Shown here one piece after another: positions 33,340 through 40,838 of a DNA stretch of 40,838 nt (positions within the stretch are counted from its first letter, which is position 1; the number at the start of each line of letters is the position of its first letter). The translations under genes were made by a program, and so were the position numbers. The notes beneath the pieces are model-generated. The model searched no databases and was not told the origin of the DNA. It saw nothing but the letters and a program-made list of their open reading frames with translations. The stretch comes from Myroides albus (GTDB taxonomy: Bacteria; Bacteroidota; Bacteroidia; Flavobacteriales; Flavobacteriaceae): assembly GCF_009711045.1 (NCBI RefSeq), contig NZ_WMJX01000017.1, positions 15,458 through 56,295 on the forward strand, written 5' to 3'.

Positions 33340-33490
33340 CTAAAAAATAAGAAATTGAACGTTGATTAAAGTCAGGAAACTTGGAGATATAGGAAAAAGA
33401 GTGATAATTATATTTTTTTTAAGAATTGAAGGGGAAATTTACTTTAATTTTAAGAGCACTAAGCCACATAGGTTTTAAATTTGTAAGATT

Positions 33491-33934
33491 ATGAGCAATA
33501 ATATAAGAAAGAACTTTGATAAGGAGGCTATTTTAGAAATGTATGCTAAAGTCTCTAAGAATACCCTGATGGAAACATTGGGAATAAAATACGTTGATGC
33601 AGGCCCAGAATACCTTGTAGCAACTATGCCAGTTAAACCTGAAGTGCATCAACCCATGGGATTGTTGCATGGTGGTGCCTCAGTGGCCTTGGCAGAAAGC
33701 TTAGGGAGTGGGGCTTCTCTTATGTTGATAGATCCAGAAACGCAGGAAATCAGAGGTATTGAAATCTCTGCTAATCACGTAAAAAGTAAGAGAGCTGGTT
33801 TAGTGACAGGAACAGCTAAGTTGATTCATAGAGGTCGTATGTTGCATTTATGGGAAATTCGCATAACAGATGAAAATGGGGAGTTAATTTCACTCTGTAA
33901 AATAACTAATATTGTAATAGATAGAAGAAAGTAA
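33491..33934 (+). CDS. menI: hotdog-fold thioesterase, probably DHNA-CoA thioesterase
   Basis: A 147-aa PaaI-type hotdog thioesterase. MGLLHGGASVALAESLGS (residues about 55-72) holds the family catalytic helix with its Glu, and the RGIEISANHVKS and GTAKLIHRGRMLHLWEIRI segments complete the fold. It is followed after 2 bp by an isochorismate synthase gene, so hydrolysis of 1,4-dihydroxy-2-naphthoyl-CoA in menaquinone synthesis is the best reading. The substrate assignment rests on context; a phenylacetyl-CoA-type thioesterase is the alternative. Confidence 0.85.
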   Translation: MSNNIRKNFDKEAILEMYAKVSKNTLMETLGIKYVDAGPEYLVATMPVKPEVHQPMGLLHGGASVALAESLGSGASLMLIDPETQEIRGIEISANHVKSKRAGLVTGTAKLIHRGRMLHLWEIRITDENGELISLCKITNIVIDRRK

Positions 33935-33936
33935 GT

Positions 33937-34998
33937 ATGTATTTGTATAAATGTTTACTTAAGCAATTTGAAGAAAAAAGACCATTTGTAGTATATAGAA
34001 AGCCTAATGCAGATCAAATGGTGGGGCTTTTTCAAAAAACGCGAGAGCTACACCTTATTGAGAATTTTGATGAAGTGGGATTTGTTTTAGCTCCTTTTGC
34101 ACAAGGAAAGCGATTTTATATTCCTTTATCTGAATCAGCTATTATTGTAGAGCAAGCGCCACAAGGGAAATTGGATTTAGAGGACGTTGAATTAAATTAC
34201 AATGATGCGATTGCTAAAGAGAATTTTGAAGATTTGGTGAAGCGATGTGTGTCGGCAATTAAGCAGAATGTTTTTGGAAAAGTAGTGCCATCCAGAAAAG
34301 AGAGTATCCAAGTAGACGTTCAAGGTGATTTGGAAGGGCTGTTTAATAGATTGTGCTTATCATATCCTACGGCTTTTTGTTATGTGATTTATCATCCAGA
34401 AATAGGGATGTGGGCAGGTGCAACACCCGAATCACTATTAAAAGTAAAGGATGGAGTATTAGAGACCATGGCATTAGCAGGAACCCAAGTAAATAATGGG
34501 CAACAAGATGTGGTATGGGAGCAAAAAGAGAAGGAAGAACAGCAGTTTGTGACTGATTTTATAGTGGAAAGTTTAAATCCATTAGCTAACAAGATAACAG
34601 TTTCTGAACCATTTACTAAAAGAGCTGCACGCGTTATGCATATATGCACAAGTGTGGTAGCAGAACTTAAAGAAAATAACGTTAAAGTTATTGTAGATGC
34701 ATTGCATCCCACGCCAGCGGTATGTGGTATGCCAAAAGCGAAGGCCAGAGAGTTTTTGATTAATGAAGAAGGCTATGAGCGTAAATACTATGCAGGATAT
34801 ATAGGTGAACTAAACTGTAATGTGATTGAACAAACGGTAGAAGAGACTGATTTATACGTTAATCTACGCTGCATGGAAGTGGAATGTGACAAAGTGAGCT
34901 TATACATTGGGTGTGGGGTGACTAAAGATAGTGATCCTACGTCGGAGTTTATCGAAACTGTGAATAAGTCTTCGACGATGAAAAAGGTTTTAAAATAA
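33937..34998 (+). CDS. menF: isochorismate synthase
   Basis: A 353-aa chorismate-binding enzyme that converts chorismate to isochorismate, the first committed step of menaquinone synthesis. The C-terminal domain shows YHPEIGMWAGATPESLL near residue 150, ETMALAGTQ near 178, and the LHPTPAVCGMPKAKAREFL motif near 255 typical of the MenF/EntC group. It is shorter than E. coli MenF (431 aa), the N-terminal part being reduced. It follows menI by 2 bp, so the two are co-translated. menD is not in this window; bshB1 follows. Confidence 0.92.
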   Translation: MYLYKCLLKQFEEKRPFVVYRKPNADQMVGLFQKTRELHLIENFDEVGFVLAPFAQGKRFYIPLSESAIIVEQAPQGKLDLEDVELNYNDAIAKENFEDLVKRCVSAIKQNVFGKVVPSRKESIQVDVQGDLEGLFNRLCLSYPTAFCYVIYHPEIGMWAGATPESLLKVKDGVLETMALAGTQVNNGQQDVVWEQKEKEEQQFVTDFIVESLNPLANKITVSEPFTKRAARVMHICTSVVAELKENNVKVIVDALHPTPAVCGMPKAKAREFLINEEGYERKYYAGYIGELNCNVIEQTVEETDLYVNLRCMEVECDKVSLYIGCGVTKDSDPTSEFIETVNKSSTMKKVLK

Positions 34999-35088
34999 TT
35001 AGTATTAATATTAAAAGGAATTTGTATCTGAATTACTCTTGTTTTTTTTAACAGTTAGTAAGAATGATTAAGAGTTCACAACAAAGGA

Positions 35089-35808
35089 ATGATGAAATTA
35101 GATATCTTAGCTTTTGGAGCACATCCAGATGATGTGGAACTTGGATGTGGAGCAACAATTGCCAAAGAAGTGTCATTGGGGAAAACTGTGGGAATAGTTG
35201 ATTTAACCAGAGGAGAGCTTGGAACTCGTGGCACAGCTGAAACACGTAAAGCAGAAGCAGAAGAAGCAGCAAGAATACTTGGTGTGTCTGCACGTGAGAA
35301 TTTGGGTTTTAGAGATGGCTTTTTTGTCAATGATGAAAAACACCAACTGGAAATAATAAGAATGATACGCAAGTATAAGCCAGAGATTGTCTTGTGTAAT
35401 GCTATAGACGATAGGCATATTGACCACGGAAAAGGAAGTAAGCTTGTTTCTGATGCTTGTTTTTTATCTGGATTGATGAAGATTCAGACAGAGTTAGACG
35501 GAGTTAGTCAAGAAGCATGGAGGCCAAAACTGGTTTATCACTATATTCAATGGAAGAATATTGAGCCAGATTTTGTTGTAGATGTAGAAGGTTTTATGGA
35601 GCAAAAATTAGCTTCAGTTTTGGCTTATGGGACGCAATTTTACGATCCAAAATCGAGTGAACCGAAAACGCCAATAACATCAAAAAACTTTTTGGATAGC
35701 ATAACGTATCGCGCGCAGGATCTAGGAAGGTTGGTTAATAAAGAATTCGCAGAAGGATTTACTGTTGAAAGGTATTTAGCAGTCAGCAGTTTAGATAAAT
35801 TGATGTAA
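35089..35808 (+). CDS. bshB1: bacillithiol biosynthesis deacetylase BshB1
   Basis: A 239-aa zinc-dependent LmbE-type deacetylase that removes acetyl from N-acetylglucosaminyl-malate during bacillithiol synthesis. The family signature FGAHPDDVELGCGAT starts at residue 9 (His12, Asp14 and Asp15 for zinc and catalysis). LTRGELGTRGT and EARILG-type segments follow, then the DDRHIDHGKGS motif near residue 113 and PKLVYHYIQW near 150. Two ATGs adjoin at 35089 and 35092. It lies 90 bp behind menF, so it may have its own promoter. Bacillithiol production in Bacteroidota fits this gene. Confidence 0.94.
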   Translation: MMKLDILAFGAHPDDVELGCGATIAKEVSLGKTVGIVDLTRGELGTRGTAETRKAEAEEAARILGVSARENLGFRDGFFVNDEKHQLEIIRMIRKYKPEIVLCNAIDDRHIDHGKGSKLVSDACFLSGLMKIQTELDGVSQEAWRPKLVYHYIQWKNIEPDFVVDVEGFMEQKLASVLAYGTQFYDPKSSEPKTPITSKNFLDSITYRAQDLGRLVNKEFAEGFTVERYLAVSSLDKLM

Positions 35809-35825
35809 TTTTTTTCTAAAAAAGC

Positions 35826-35855
35826 TTGCGAGGTATAGAAAAATAGGTACCTTTG
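35826..35855 (+). promoter_or_regulatory. promoter of the tRNA-His pair
   Basis: TTG (35826-35828), 19 bases, then TACCTTTG (35848-35855): an exact match to the Bacteroidota consensus with the same 19-base spacing as the tRNA-Tyr promoter. It lies 19 bp upstream of the first tRNA-His. Confidence 0.85.
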
Positions 35856-35874
35856 CAACCGTTAAACAAAACAC

Positions 35875-35949
<75 letters not shown>

Positions 35950-35991
35950 CAAAAACTTTGGGATTTAGTTTTAAAATAAAATTCATGACAC

Positions 35992-36066
<75 letters not shown>

Positions 36067-36073
36067 CAAAAGG

Positions 36074-36106
36074 AAAAGGCTATTCTATTTAGAATGGCCT
36101 TTTTTT
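36074..36106 (+). terminator. terminator of the tRNA-His operon
   Basis: AAAAGGC-ATTCT (36074-36086) pairs with AGAAT-GCCTTTT (36091-36103), with one bulge or mismatch, followed by T residues. Confidence 0.85.
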
Positions 36107-36127
36107 GTCAGTATATGTTAGAATGTT

Positions 36128-36445
36128 TTATCTAATTATAAATATTAGTATATAGGTAATTGCTAAGCATTTGATAGATAGGAATGAAAAAGAATCTAAA
36201 GTAATCCTTCGATTGATAAAACTTAGCACAAGAGCAATGGGAAGTACATATAAGGCATAGTACATTGGAGTAAATAAATTATTATAAATCCAAGCAAAGG
36301 CAGTATAGCTTTCTATATTATAGGCATACCCAGCTCTTATAAGCCATAATATAAGATTTGTCATGCACAAGATAAATAATGAGATATCAATTATTTTGGC
36401 TCTTTTAGTTCTTTTTTTCTGTAAGTTGGGGTCTGTGTTCTCCAT
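36128..36445 (-). CDS. small membrane protein overlapping the M28 peptidase gene
   Basis: A 105-aa protein with a basic N-terminus (KKRTKRAK) and three or four hydrophobic helices, at about residues 19-40, 58-75 and 87-104. The ATG at 36445 is 41 bp inside the 3' end of the upstream peptidase gene in another frame, so it is probably translated by coupling. No family is recognised. The conserved-looking membrane layout and the absence of a better frame favour a real gene, but the protein is short and has no homology call. Confidence 0.6.
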   Translation of the reverse strand: MENTDPNLQKKRTKRAKIIDISLFILCMTNLILWLIRAGYAYNIESYTAFAWIYNNLFTPMYYALYVLPIALVLSFINRRITLDSFSFLSIKCLAITYILIFIIR

Positions 36446-37448
36446 TTGCTAATTTCCAAGCTGTTGTAAAGATTAATTGAGTTCTCTTTGTAAGTAAAGG
36501 TAGATCTATTTTATCAAAAGTATCTGAAGGTAAATGGTAGTCATCATGAGTGCCATTGTAATAAAATACTGCCGGAATACCTTTTTGGGCAAAACTATAA
36601 TGATCAGATCGATAATAAATTTGTTGTGGATCATTTTCATCGTCAAATTTATAATCAATTGTAAGGTTGATTGATTCTTTATTTGCTGAACTTACAACAT
36701 CATAAAGATCTTTGCTCAATTTTCCTGAACCAACTGCAAAAATATAATCACCTTTGCCAGAGTGCTCTTTACTTCGGCGTCCTATCATATCAATATTAAG
36801 GTTAGCAATGGTGTTTTCAATTGGAAATATAGGATTCTGAACATAGTACTTTGAACCAAAAAGTCCAAATTCTTCCCCTGTAAGGTGGATAAACAATACA
36901 GATCGCTTGGGTTGAATCCCTTGTTCTTTTAATTGTTGAAATACTCTTGCTATCTCCATAATAGATGCAGTTCCAGAACCATTGTCATCAGCTCCGTAAT
37001 ATATTTGATCTAATAGTATTCCCATATGGTCATAATGAGCAGAAATAATCAAAACTTCCTCTGGTTTTTCTGTTCCTTCAAAATAGGCTAGTATATTCTC
37101 ACTGTCTTGTAGTTTCATCATTGAAGGTTTCATAAATGAAGAGGGAATACTCTGTAGATAGCCATCCATTTCTTTTGGTGGTGCAATTCCCCTTTTCTTG
37201 TAGAAGTTGACAATGAATTCAGTTGCTTTTTTCTGACCAGGCTCGCCAGTACGTCTACCTTGAAATTCATCAGAAGCAAGCTTTTTTAAGTTTGTTGCAA
37301 TCGAATCTTGGTTAATTAGCGCGTAATATTGATATGGTACTACAGTAGTGTTGTTTAAAATACTATTATCTAAATTTTGCTGTACGCCTTTACAAGAATT
37401 TAGCAAGAGTACAGCAAACAAACCAAGTAATAATGTGTTTTTAATCAT
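36405..37448 (-). CDS. M28 family zinc aminopeptidase, predicted lipoprotein
   Basis: A 347-aa exported peptidase. The signal peptide ends LLLNSCKG with Cys19 lipidated. Metal ligands and catalysis are visible: SAHYDHMG near residue 135, GADDNGSG near 152, LTGEEFGLFGS near 190, NIDMIG near 217 and HDDYHLPSD near 309. The complete set suggests an active zinc-dependent aminopeptidase for peptide or glutamyl cleavage in the periplasm or at the cell surface. It overlaps the small membrane gene at its 3' end by 41 bp. The 105-bp gap to the SDR gene on the other strand contains no clear consensus promoter. Confidence 0.92.
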   Translation of the reverse strand: MIKNTLLLGLFAVLLLNSCKGVQQNLDNSILNNTTVVPYQYYALINQDSIATNLKKLASDEFQGRRTGEPGQKKATEFIVNFYKKRGIAPPKEMDGYLQSIPSSFMKPSMMKLQDSENILAYFEGTEKPEEVLIISAHYDHMGILLDQIYYGADDNGSGTASIMEIARVFQQLKEQGIQPKRSVLFIHLTGEEFGLFGSKYYVQNPIFPIENTIANLNIDMIGRRSKEHSGKGDYIFAVGSGKLSKDLYDVVSSANKESINLTIDYKFDDENDPQQIYYRSDHYSFAQKGIPAVFYYNGTHDDYHLPSDTFDKIDLPLLTKRTQLIFTTAWKLANGEHRPQLTEKKN

Positions 37449-37553
37449 GTGGAACTAATTAGTTTTGTGTAAATATAGCAACTTATCAAATTATAGTGTA
37501 TTCTTTATTATTGTTATCGATAGTATTATATTTGTTTAAATAAGAAAAGTAAA

Positions 37554-38363
37554 ATGAGTAAAGTAGTTTTTATCACTGGAGGATCTTCTGGTATAGGCAA
37601 ATGTGTAGGAGAGTATTTAACTCTAAAGGGATTTAAAGTTTATGGAACAAGTCGCAATCCAGAGAGGGTCGTAGGATCTAAATTTCCATTAGTTCAGCTC
37701 GATGTAAGAGATAAAGTAACTATTGTAAGTGCTATAGCTGAAGTAGTAGCAAAAGAAGGGAGAATCGACATCTTAATCAACAATGCAGGTGTAGGAATTA
37801 CTGGTCCTATTGAAGAAATTCCTACAGATGAGATAATTAATAATTTTCAAACTAACGTTTTTGGTCCAATTGAAGTTATCAAAGCAGCATTACCTACGAT
37901 GCGAAATCAGAAAGGTGGTTTAATTATTAATGTTACTTCTATTGCAGGATATATGGGATTGCCTTTTAGAGGTATTTATTCATCTTCAAAAAGCGCTTTA
38001 GAGATGATAACAGAGGCTTTGCGCATGGAACTGAAACCTTTCAAAATAGAAGTTACAAATGTAGCTCCTGGAGATTTTGCCACTAATATTGCTGCAGGAA
38101 GATATCATGCTCCAGTGTTACAAGACTCTCCGTATAAAGATGTTTATCAAATGTCTTTAGACATGGCAAATACACATGTGGATAGTGGTAATAATCCAAT
38201 GGAAATGGCTGAAGCTATTTTTAAAATAATCAATACTAAAAAACCTAAAGTTAGGTATAAAGTTGGGGAGAAGTTGCAAAAGTTTTCTTTATTCTTAAAG
38301 AAGGTTCTACCGAGTAAAACTTATGAGAAATTGCTAATGAATCATTATAAGATAAAGGAATAA
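37554..38363 (+). CDS. short-chain dehydrogenase/reductase
   Basis: A 269-aa NAD(P)-dependent oxidoreductase. The cofactor motif TGGSSGIG is at residues 8-15, LDVRD near 50, INNAGVG near 80, the catalytic Ser in NVTSIAGYMG near 128 and YSSSKSALEM near 142 with the Tyr-xxx-Lys pair. The C-terminal extension after residue 235 is basic and hydrophobic (KLQKFSLFLKKVLP) and could associate with the membrane. Substrate is unknown; the sequence resembles SDRs acting on lipid-like or sterol-type substrates only in a general way. It appears monocistronic. Confidence 0.9.
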   Translation: MSKVVFITGGSSGIGKCVGEYLTLKGFKVYGTSRNPERVVGSKFPLVQLDVRDKVTIVSAIAEVVAKEGRIDILINNAGVGITGPIEEIPTDEIINNFQTNVFGPIEVIKAALPTMRNQKGGLIINVTSIAGYMGLPFRGIYSSSKSALEMITEALRMELKPFKIEVTNVAPGDFATNIAAGRYHAPVLQDSPYKDVYQMSLDMANTHVDSGNNPMEMAEAIFKIINTKKPKVRYKVGEKLQKFSLFLKKVLPSKTYEKLLMNHYKIKE

Positions 38364-38378
38364 ATTATGATTCAAAAA

Positions 38379-38411
38379 TTGTGATTAACCCAGATATAAG
38401 TTGTAATTTTG
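38379..38411 (+). promoter_or_regulatory. promoter of the transaldolase-like gene
   Basis: TTG (38379-38381), 22 bases, then TAATTTTG (38404-38411), a perfect -7 element. The leader would be about 30 bases. Confidence 0.65.
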
Positions 38412-38447
38412 GACTACAGCATAACATAATATAAGAAATATATTACT

Positions 38448-39104
38448 ATGAAATTTTTTATTGACACAGCTAATTTAGATCAGATTAGAGAAGCTCAAGC
38501 ACTTGGTGTTTTAGATGGTGTAACTACCAACCCTTCTTTAATGGCTAAAGAAGGCATTACAGGGGCTGCGAACATTATTAACCACTACAAAACAATTTGT
38601 GAAATTGTAGATGGTGATGTTAGTGCAGAAGTTATCTCGATCGATTATGATGGGATGATAAAAGAAGGTGAAGAGTTAGCAGCTTTAAATCCTCAGATTG
38701 TTGTTAAATTACCAATGACAAAAGAAGGTATAAAAGCATGTAAGTATTTTTCTTCTAAAGGTATTAAAACAAATGTAACATTAGTGTTCTCAGCAGGGCA
38801 AGCTTTATTAGCTGCTAAGGCGGGAGCTACTTATGTATCTCCATTTGTTGGACGTTTAGACGATATTTCAACTGATGGATTAATGTTAATCCAAGAAATT
38901 CGTCAAATCTATGATAACTATGGTTTTCATACTGAAATCTTAGCTGCATCAGTGCGTCACACAATGCATATTGTGAACTGTGCTAAGATTGGAGCAGACG
39001 TAATGACTGGGCCATTAAGTGCTATCGAAGGATTGTTAAAACATCCTTTGACAGATAATGGATTAGCTCAGTTCTTAGCCGATTACGCAAAAGGAAATAA
39101 ATAA
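38448..39104 (+). CDS. transaldolase / fructose-6-phosphate aldolase (short TalC/FSA type)
   Basis: A 218-aa class I aldolase. The start [15 protein letters not shown] and the [13 protein letters not shown] motif (residues about 24-36) are typical, the Schiff-base Lys is expected at residue 87 in QIVVKLPMT, and the FVGRLDDI and EILAASVRH segments complete the barrel. This short family includes true transaldolases of the pentose phosphate pathway and fructose-6-phosphate aldolases; in Bacteroidota it is usually the only transaldolase, so the former is likelier. It has its own promoter and terminator. Confidence 0.92.
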   Translation: MKFFIDTANLDQIREAQALGVLDGVTTNPSLMAKEGITGAANIINHYKTICEIVDGDVSAEVISIDYDGMIKEGEELAALNPQIVVKLPMTKEGIKACKYFSSKGIKTNVTLVFSAGQALLAAKAGATYVSPFVGRLDDISTDGLMLIQEIRQIYDNYGFHTEILAASVRHTMHIVNCAKIGADVMTGPLSAIEGLLKHPLTDNGLAQFLADYAKGNK

Positions 39105-39151
39105 GATATAATAAAAATCTTATACATACATTTACAAACTACAAACGAAAG

Positions 39152-39180
39152 AAAAGGCAACCGTATGGTTGCCTTTTTTT
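39152..39180 (+). terminator. terminator after the transaldolase-like gene
   Basis: AAAAGGCAACC (39152-39162) pairs perfectly with GGTTGCCTTTT (39167-39177) around a 4-base loop, followed by TTT. Confidence 0.9.
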
Positions 39181-39337
39181 GTATGGATTCAAGTTAATGA
39201 CTGGCAGTAATCTTTATATTCTATGATATGTGAGTTTCACAAAGGATATATTATTGTAAAAAAATATTGAATTATTGTTAAAAAGAATGTTATCTGTAAA
39301 ATTACTAATATATTTAGAGGATAAAGTTAGATGATAT

Positions 39338-40738
39338 ATGAAGCGTATAAAGATTCTTTTCTTATTGACCTTACTGTCAATAGGTGTAGTACATGCTCAA
39401 GAGAAAGAAAAAAATGTAATAGTTGAAACCTTTGTAAAAGATTATAATTCGGAAGATTATGATGACTTTTACACGTATTTCTCTACTTCTCTAAAAGAGG
39501 AATTGCCTTTCAATCAAGCAAAGAATTTCTTTGTTGAGATGAAGGGAAAAATGGGAAATATTAAGAGTATAGAGTTCTATGGATTAGACGATAATCAATT
39601 GGCTCTTTACCGAACAGAGTTTGAGAATAAGGAAGTAGCATTATTAAACTTGGCTATCAATTCTCAGGGAGAGTTGGAGGGATTCCGCATTATTGATATG
39701 CCGGATAATAATAAGAAGGCATCTGCAATAACACAGAAAAGTAACCAAGATATTCTTTTAGAATCTGCTAAAGGTCTACCTGCGAAAGGACAGTTTGCAG
39801 TGGCTATCATTGACAACGATCAAGTGAATTACTTTGGAGTAGAAAATAAAAAGGGTAAGATAGTACTGAAAGATAATAGAGAAAATTTATTCTCAATGGC
39901 GAACTTTGCTACTATTTATACCTCAACCTTATTTGCAAAAGCAGTTAATCAAGGAAAAATAGAGTTAACACAAGATGCCAATGACTTTTATGATTTCGAA
40001 TTCAATAATAAAGTTAGACTTCCATTAACTAAATTAGCCAATCATACCAGTTTTGTTCCCATGTTACCGCCTTTGGAATCTGTTAGTATTGGCGAAGATG
40101 AGTTCTTTAGTGGATATAATCAAAATCAACTCCACGAGTATTTAAAGAATCAACTCACAATAGATTCTTTAAACATGCAGTTAAAACAAAGTTTTTCTTT
40201 TTTGGGATATGCTATTTTGGGTGATGTGGTGTCAAAAGCACTCGAAAGTGACTTTAATACACTTGTTGAAGATCAAATCTTCAAACCTTACAAAATGAAT
40301 AGTAGCATAGTTGATTATCAAAAGAAGAATAAAAAGATTTTAAAGGGAATTAATAGATTAGGGCAAGAGTCTACTGTAGTACCAGTAAGTATGTTTAAAT
40401 ATGCAACAAGTACTTATTCGAATACAGTAGATTTGGGCAAGTTTGTTCAAGCACAATTTGATCCAACAGATGAAGATTTGTCGTTGACAAGACGAGCAAG
40501 TGTCATTGTATCACCTACCTATTGGTTGTCTTCGGGTTGGAAAATAGCCTTTCCTTTTGGCAATGACACCAAGCTGTATTTTTCAAGAGCTGTAGATAGT
40601 GGATATTCAAACTATGTTGGCTTTGATCCAGTTAAAAAGAAAGGGTTAATCATATTAGCTAATAGCTCTACAGAGGAATCTTTAAAATCTTTAGATGAAC
40701 TTAGCTTTCAGTTAATGATGAAGCTATTAAAGAATTAA
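39338..40738 (+). CDS. exported beta-lactamase-fold pseudoenzyme with DUF3887-like N-domain
   Basis: A 466-aa secreted protein with a signal peptide (about residues 1-20, ending VVHAQ). Residues about 25-125 look like a DUF3887/NTF2-type domain (FVKDYNSEDYDDFYTYFS). The rest has the serine beta-lactamase / class C penicillin-binding-protein layout: FSMANFATIYTSTLFAKAV where active members have the SxxK helix, FSFLGYAILGDVV where they have YxN, and SGYSNYVGFDPVKKKGLIIL at the end. The SxxK Ser and Lys, the Tyr and Asn of YxN, and the HxG/KTG triad are all replaced. It is therefore probably catalytically inactive. It stands alone and is closed by a strong terminator. Confidence 0.82.
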   Translation: MKRIKILFLLTLLSIGVVHAQEKEKNVIVETFVKDYNSEDYDDFYTYFSTSLKEELPFNQAKNFFVEMKGKMGNIKSIEFYGLDDNQLALYRTEFENKEVALLNLAINSQGELEGFRIIDMPDNNKKASAITQKSNQDILLESAKGLPAKGQFAVAIIDNDQVNYFGVENKKGKIVLKDNRENLFSMANFATIYTSTLFAKAVNQGKIELTQDANDFYDFEFNNKVRLPLTKLANHTSFVPMLPPLESVSIGEDEFFSGYNQNQLHEYLKNQLTIDSLNMQLKQSFSFLGYAILGDVVSKALESDFNTLVEDQIFKPYKMNSSIVDYQKKNKKILKGINRLGQESTVVPVSMFKYATSTYSNTVDLGKFVQAQFDPTDEDLSLTRRASVIVSPTYWLSSGWKIAFPFGNDTKLYFSRAVDSGYSNYVGFDPVKKKGLIILANSSTEESLKSLDELSFQLMMKLLKN

Positions 40739-40754
40739 AACAAGTGAAGTTTAT

Positions 40755-40803
40755 AAAACAAAAGAGGATCAGATAAATTATTTACCTGATCCTCTTTTGT
40801 TTT
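40755..40803. terminator. strong terminator after the beta-lactamase-fold gene
   Basis: AAAACAAAAGAGGATCAG (40755-40772) is perfectly complementary to 40786-40803, with a 13-base loop. It is likely functional in both directions. Confidence 0.9.
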
Positions 40804-40838
40804 ATTGGTCGCAGACTGTAGTTAAAACTATGCACTTT

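Noticed and set aside
33476..33483. TAAATTTG -7 element 7 bp before the menI start, implying a leaderless transcript
   Set aside because: There is no -33 TTG at the right distance, and this motif occurs often by chance in AT-rich DNA.
35048..35427. Several minus-strand frames of 74-98 aa over the bshB1 start
   Set aside because: They overlap each other and the confidently identified bshB1; low-complexity Leu or Ser runs are typical of antisense translation.

Overview
The window is a low-GC chromosomal segment from the Bacteroidota, most likely family Flavobacteriaceae. A Myroides-like genus is my best guess, from overall impression only. The evidence is the promoter type (-33 TTG, about 19-22 bases, then -7 TAnnTTTG), poor Shine-Dalgarno sites, and lineage-typical genes: a DUF4199 protein, a TIGR02757 protein, the bacillithiol deacetylase BshB1, menaquinone genes, a 2TM-domain histidine kinase, a TlpA/DUF4369 lipoprotein and a Bacteroidota-type TonB. 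No phage, insertion sequence, CRISPR array or rRNA was seen. Most of the window is a housekeeping chromosome arm.

Layout, left to right. Positions 1-0.4 kb hold three tandem tRNA-Tyr genes on the minus strand with a consensus promoter. Next come kdsA with a DUF4199 gene (minus), then a polyphosphate operon (sixA-like phosphatase, ppk1, ppx; plus), a TIGR02757 gene with a LolD-type ATPase (minus), and msrA (plus). From 8.2 to 10.9 kb are a small lipoprotein, an unknown protein, a nucleoid-associated NdpA-family protein and a pRiA4b-ORF-3-like acidic protein. From 11.1 to 15.1 kb lies a LytS/LytTR-type two-component operon: a small membrane ORF not in standard gene calls, a kinase with a C-terminal 2TM domain, a second two-helix membrane protein, the LytTR regulator, and a thioredoxin-fold lipoprotein. 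A 21-bp-phased direct repeat sits just upstream of its promoter. uvrA with a LOG-family gene and a META-domain lipoprotein follow.

From 19.5 to 22.4 kb there is an unexplained GC-richer structured intergenic region, then a creD / winged-helix regulator / membrane protein operon with the same palindrome (ACTTTG-N5-CAAAGT) at two promoter positions. From 22.6 to 26 kb is the most eroded part: a quinone-oxidoreductase-like gene, a lipocalin-like lipoprotein pseudogene with three lesions, tonB, and a probable 5' scrap of an ankyrin-repeat gene. From 26 to 41 kb are an NCS2 purine permease, a ketopantoate-reductase-like gene, a secreted BlaR1/M56-tail-like protein, an alpha/beta hydrolase, a tsaC-cca-ctaA operon, menI-menF-bshB1, two tRNA-His genes, an M28 peptidase with an overlapping small membrane gene, an SDR, a transaldolase-like aldolase, and a beta-lactamase-fold protein that has lost its catalytic motifs.

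The most interesting candidates are the LytTR operon with its small ORF and phased repeat, the paired palindromic operators of the creD operon, the catalytically dead serine-hydrolase-fold protein, and the structured element near 19.7 kb. All functional links are inferences from sequence reading; no database search was run.
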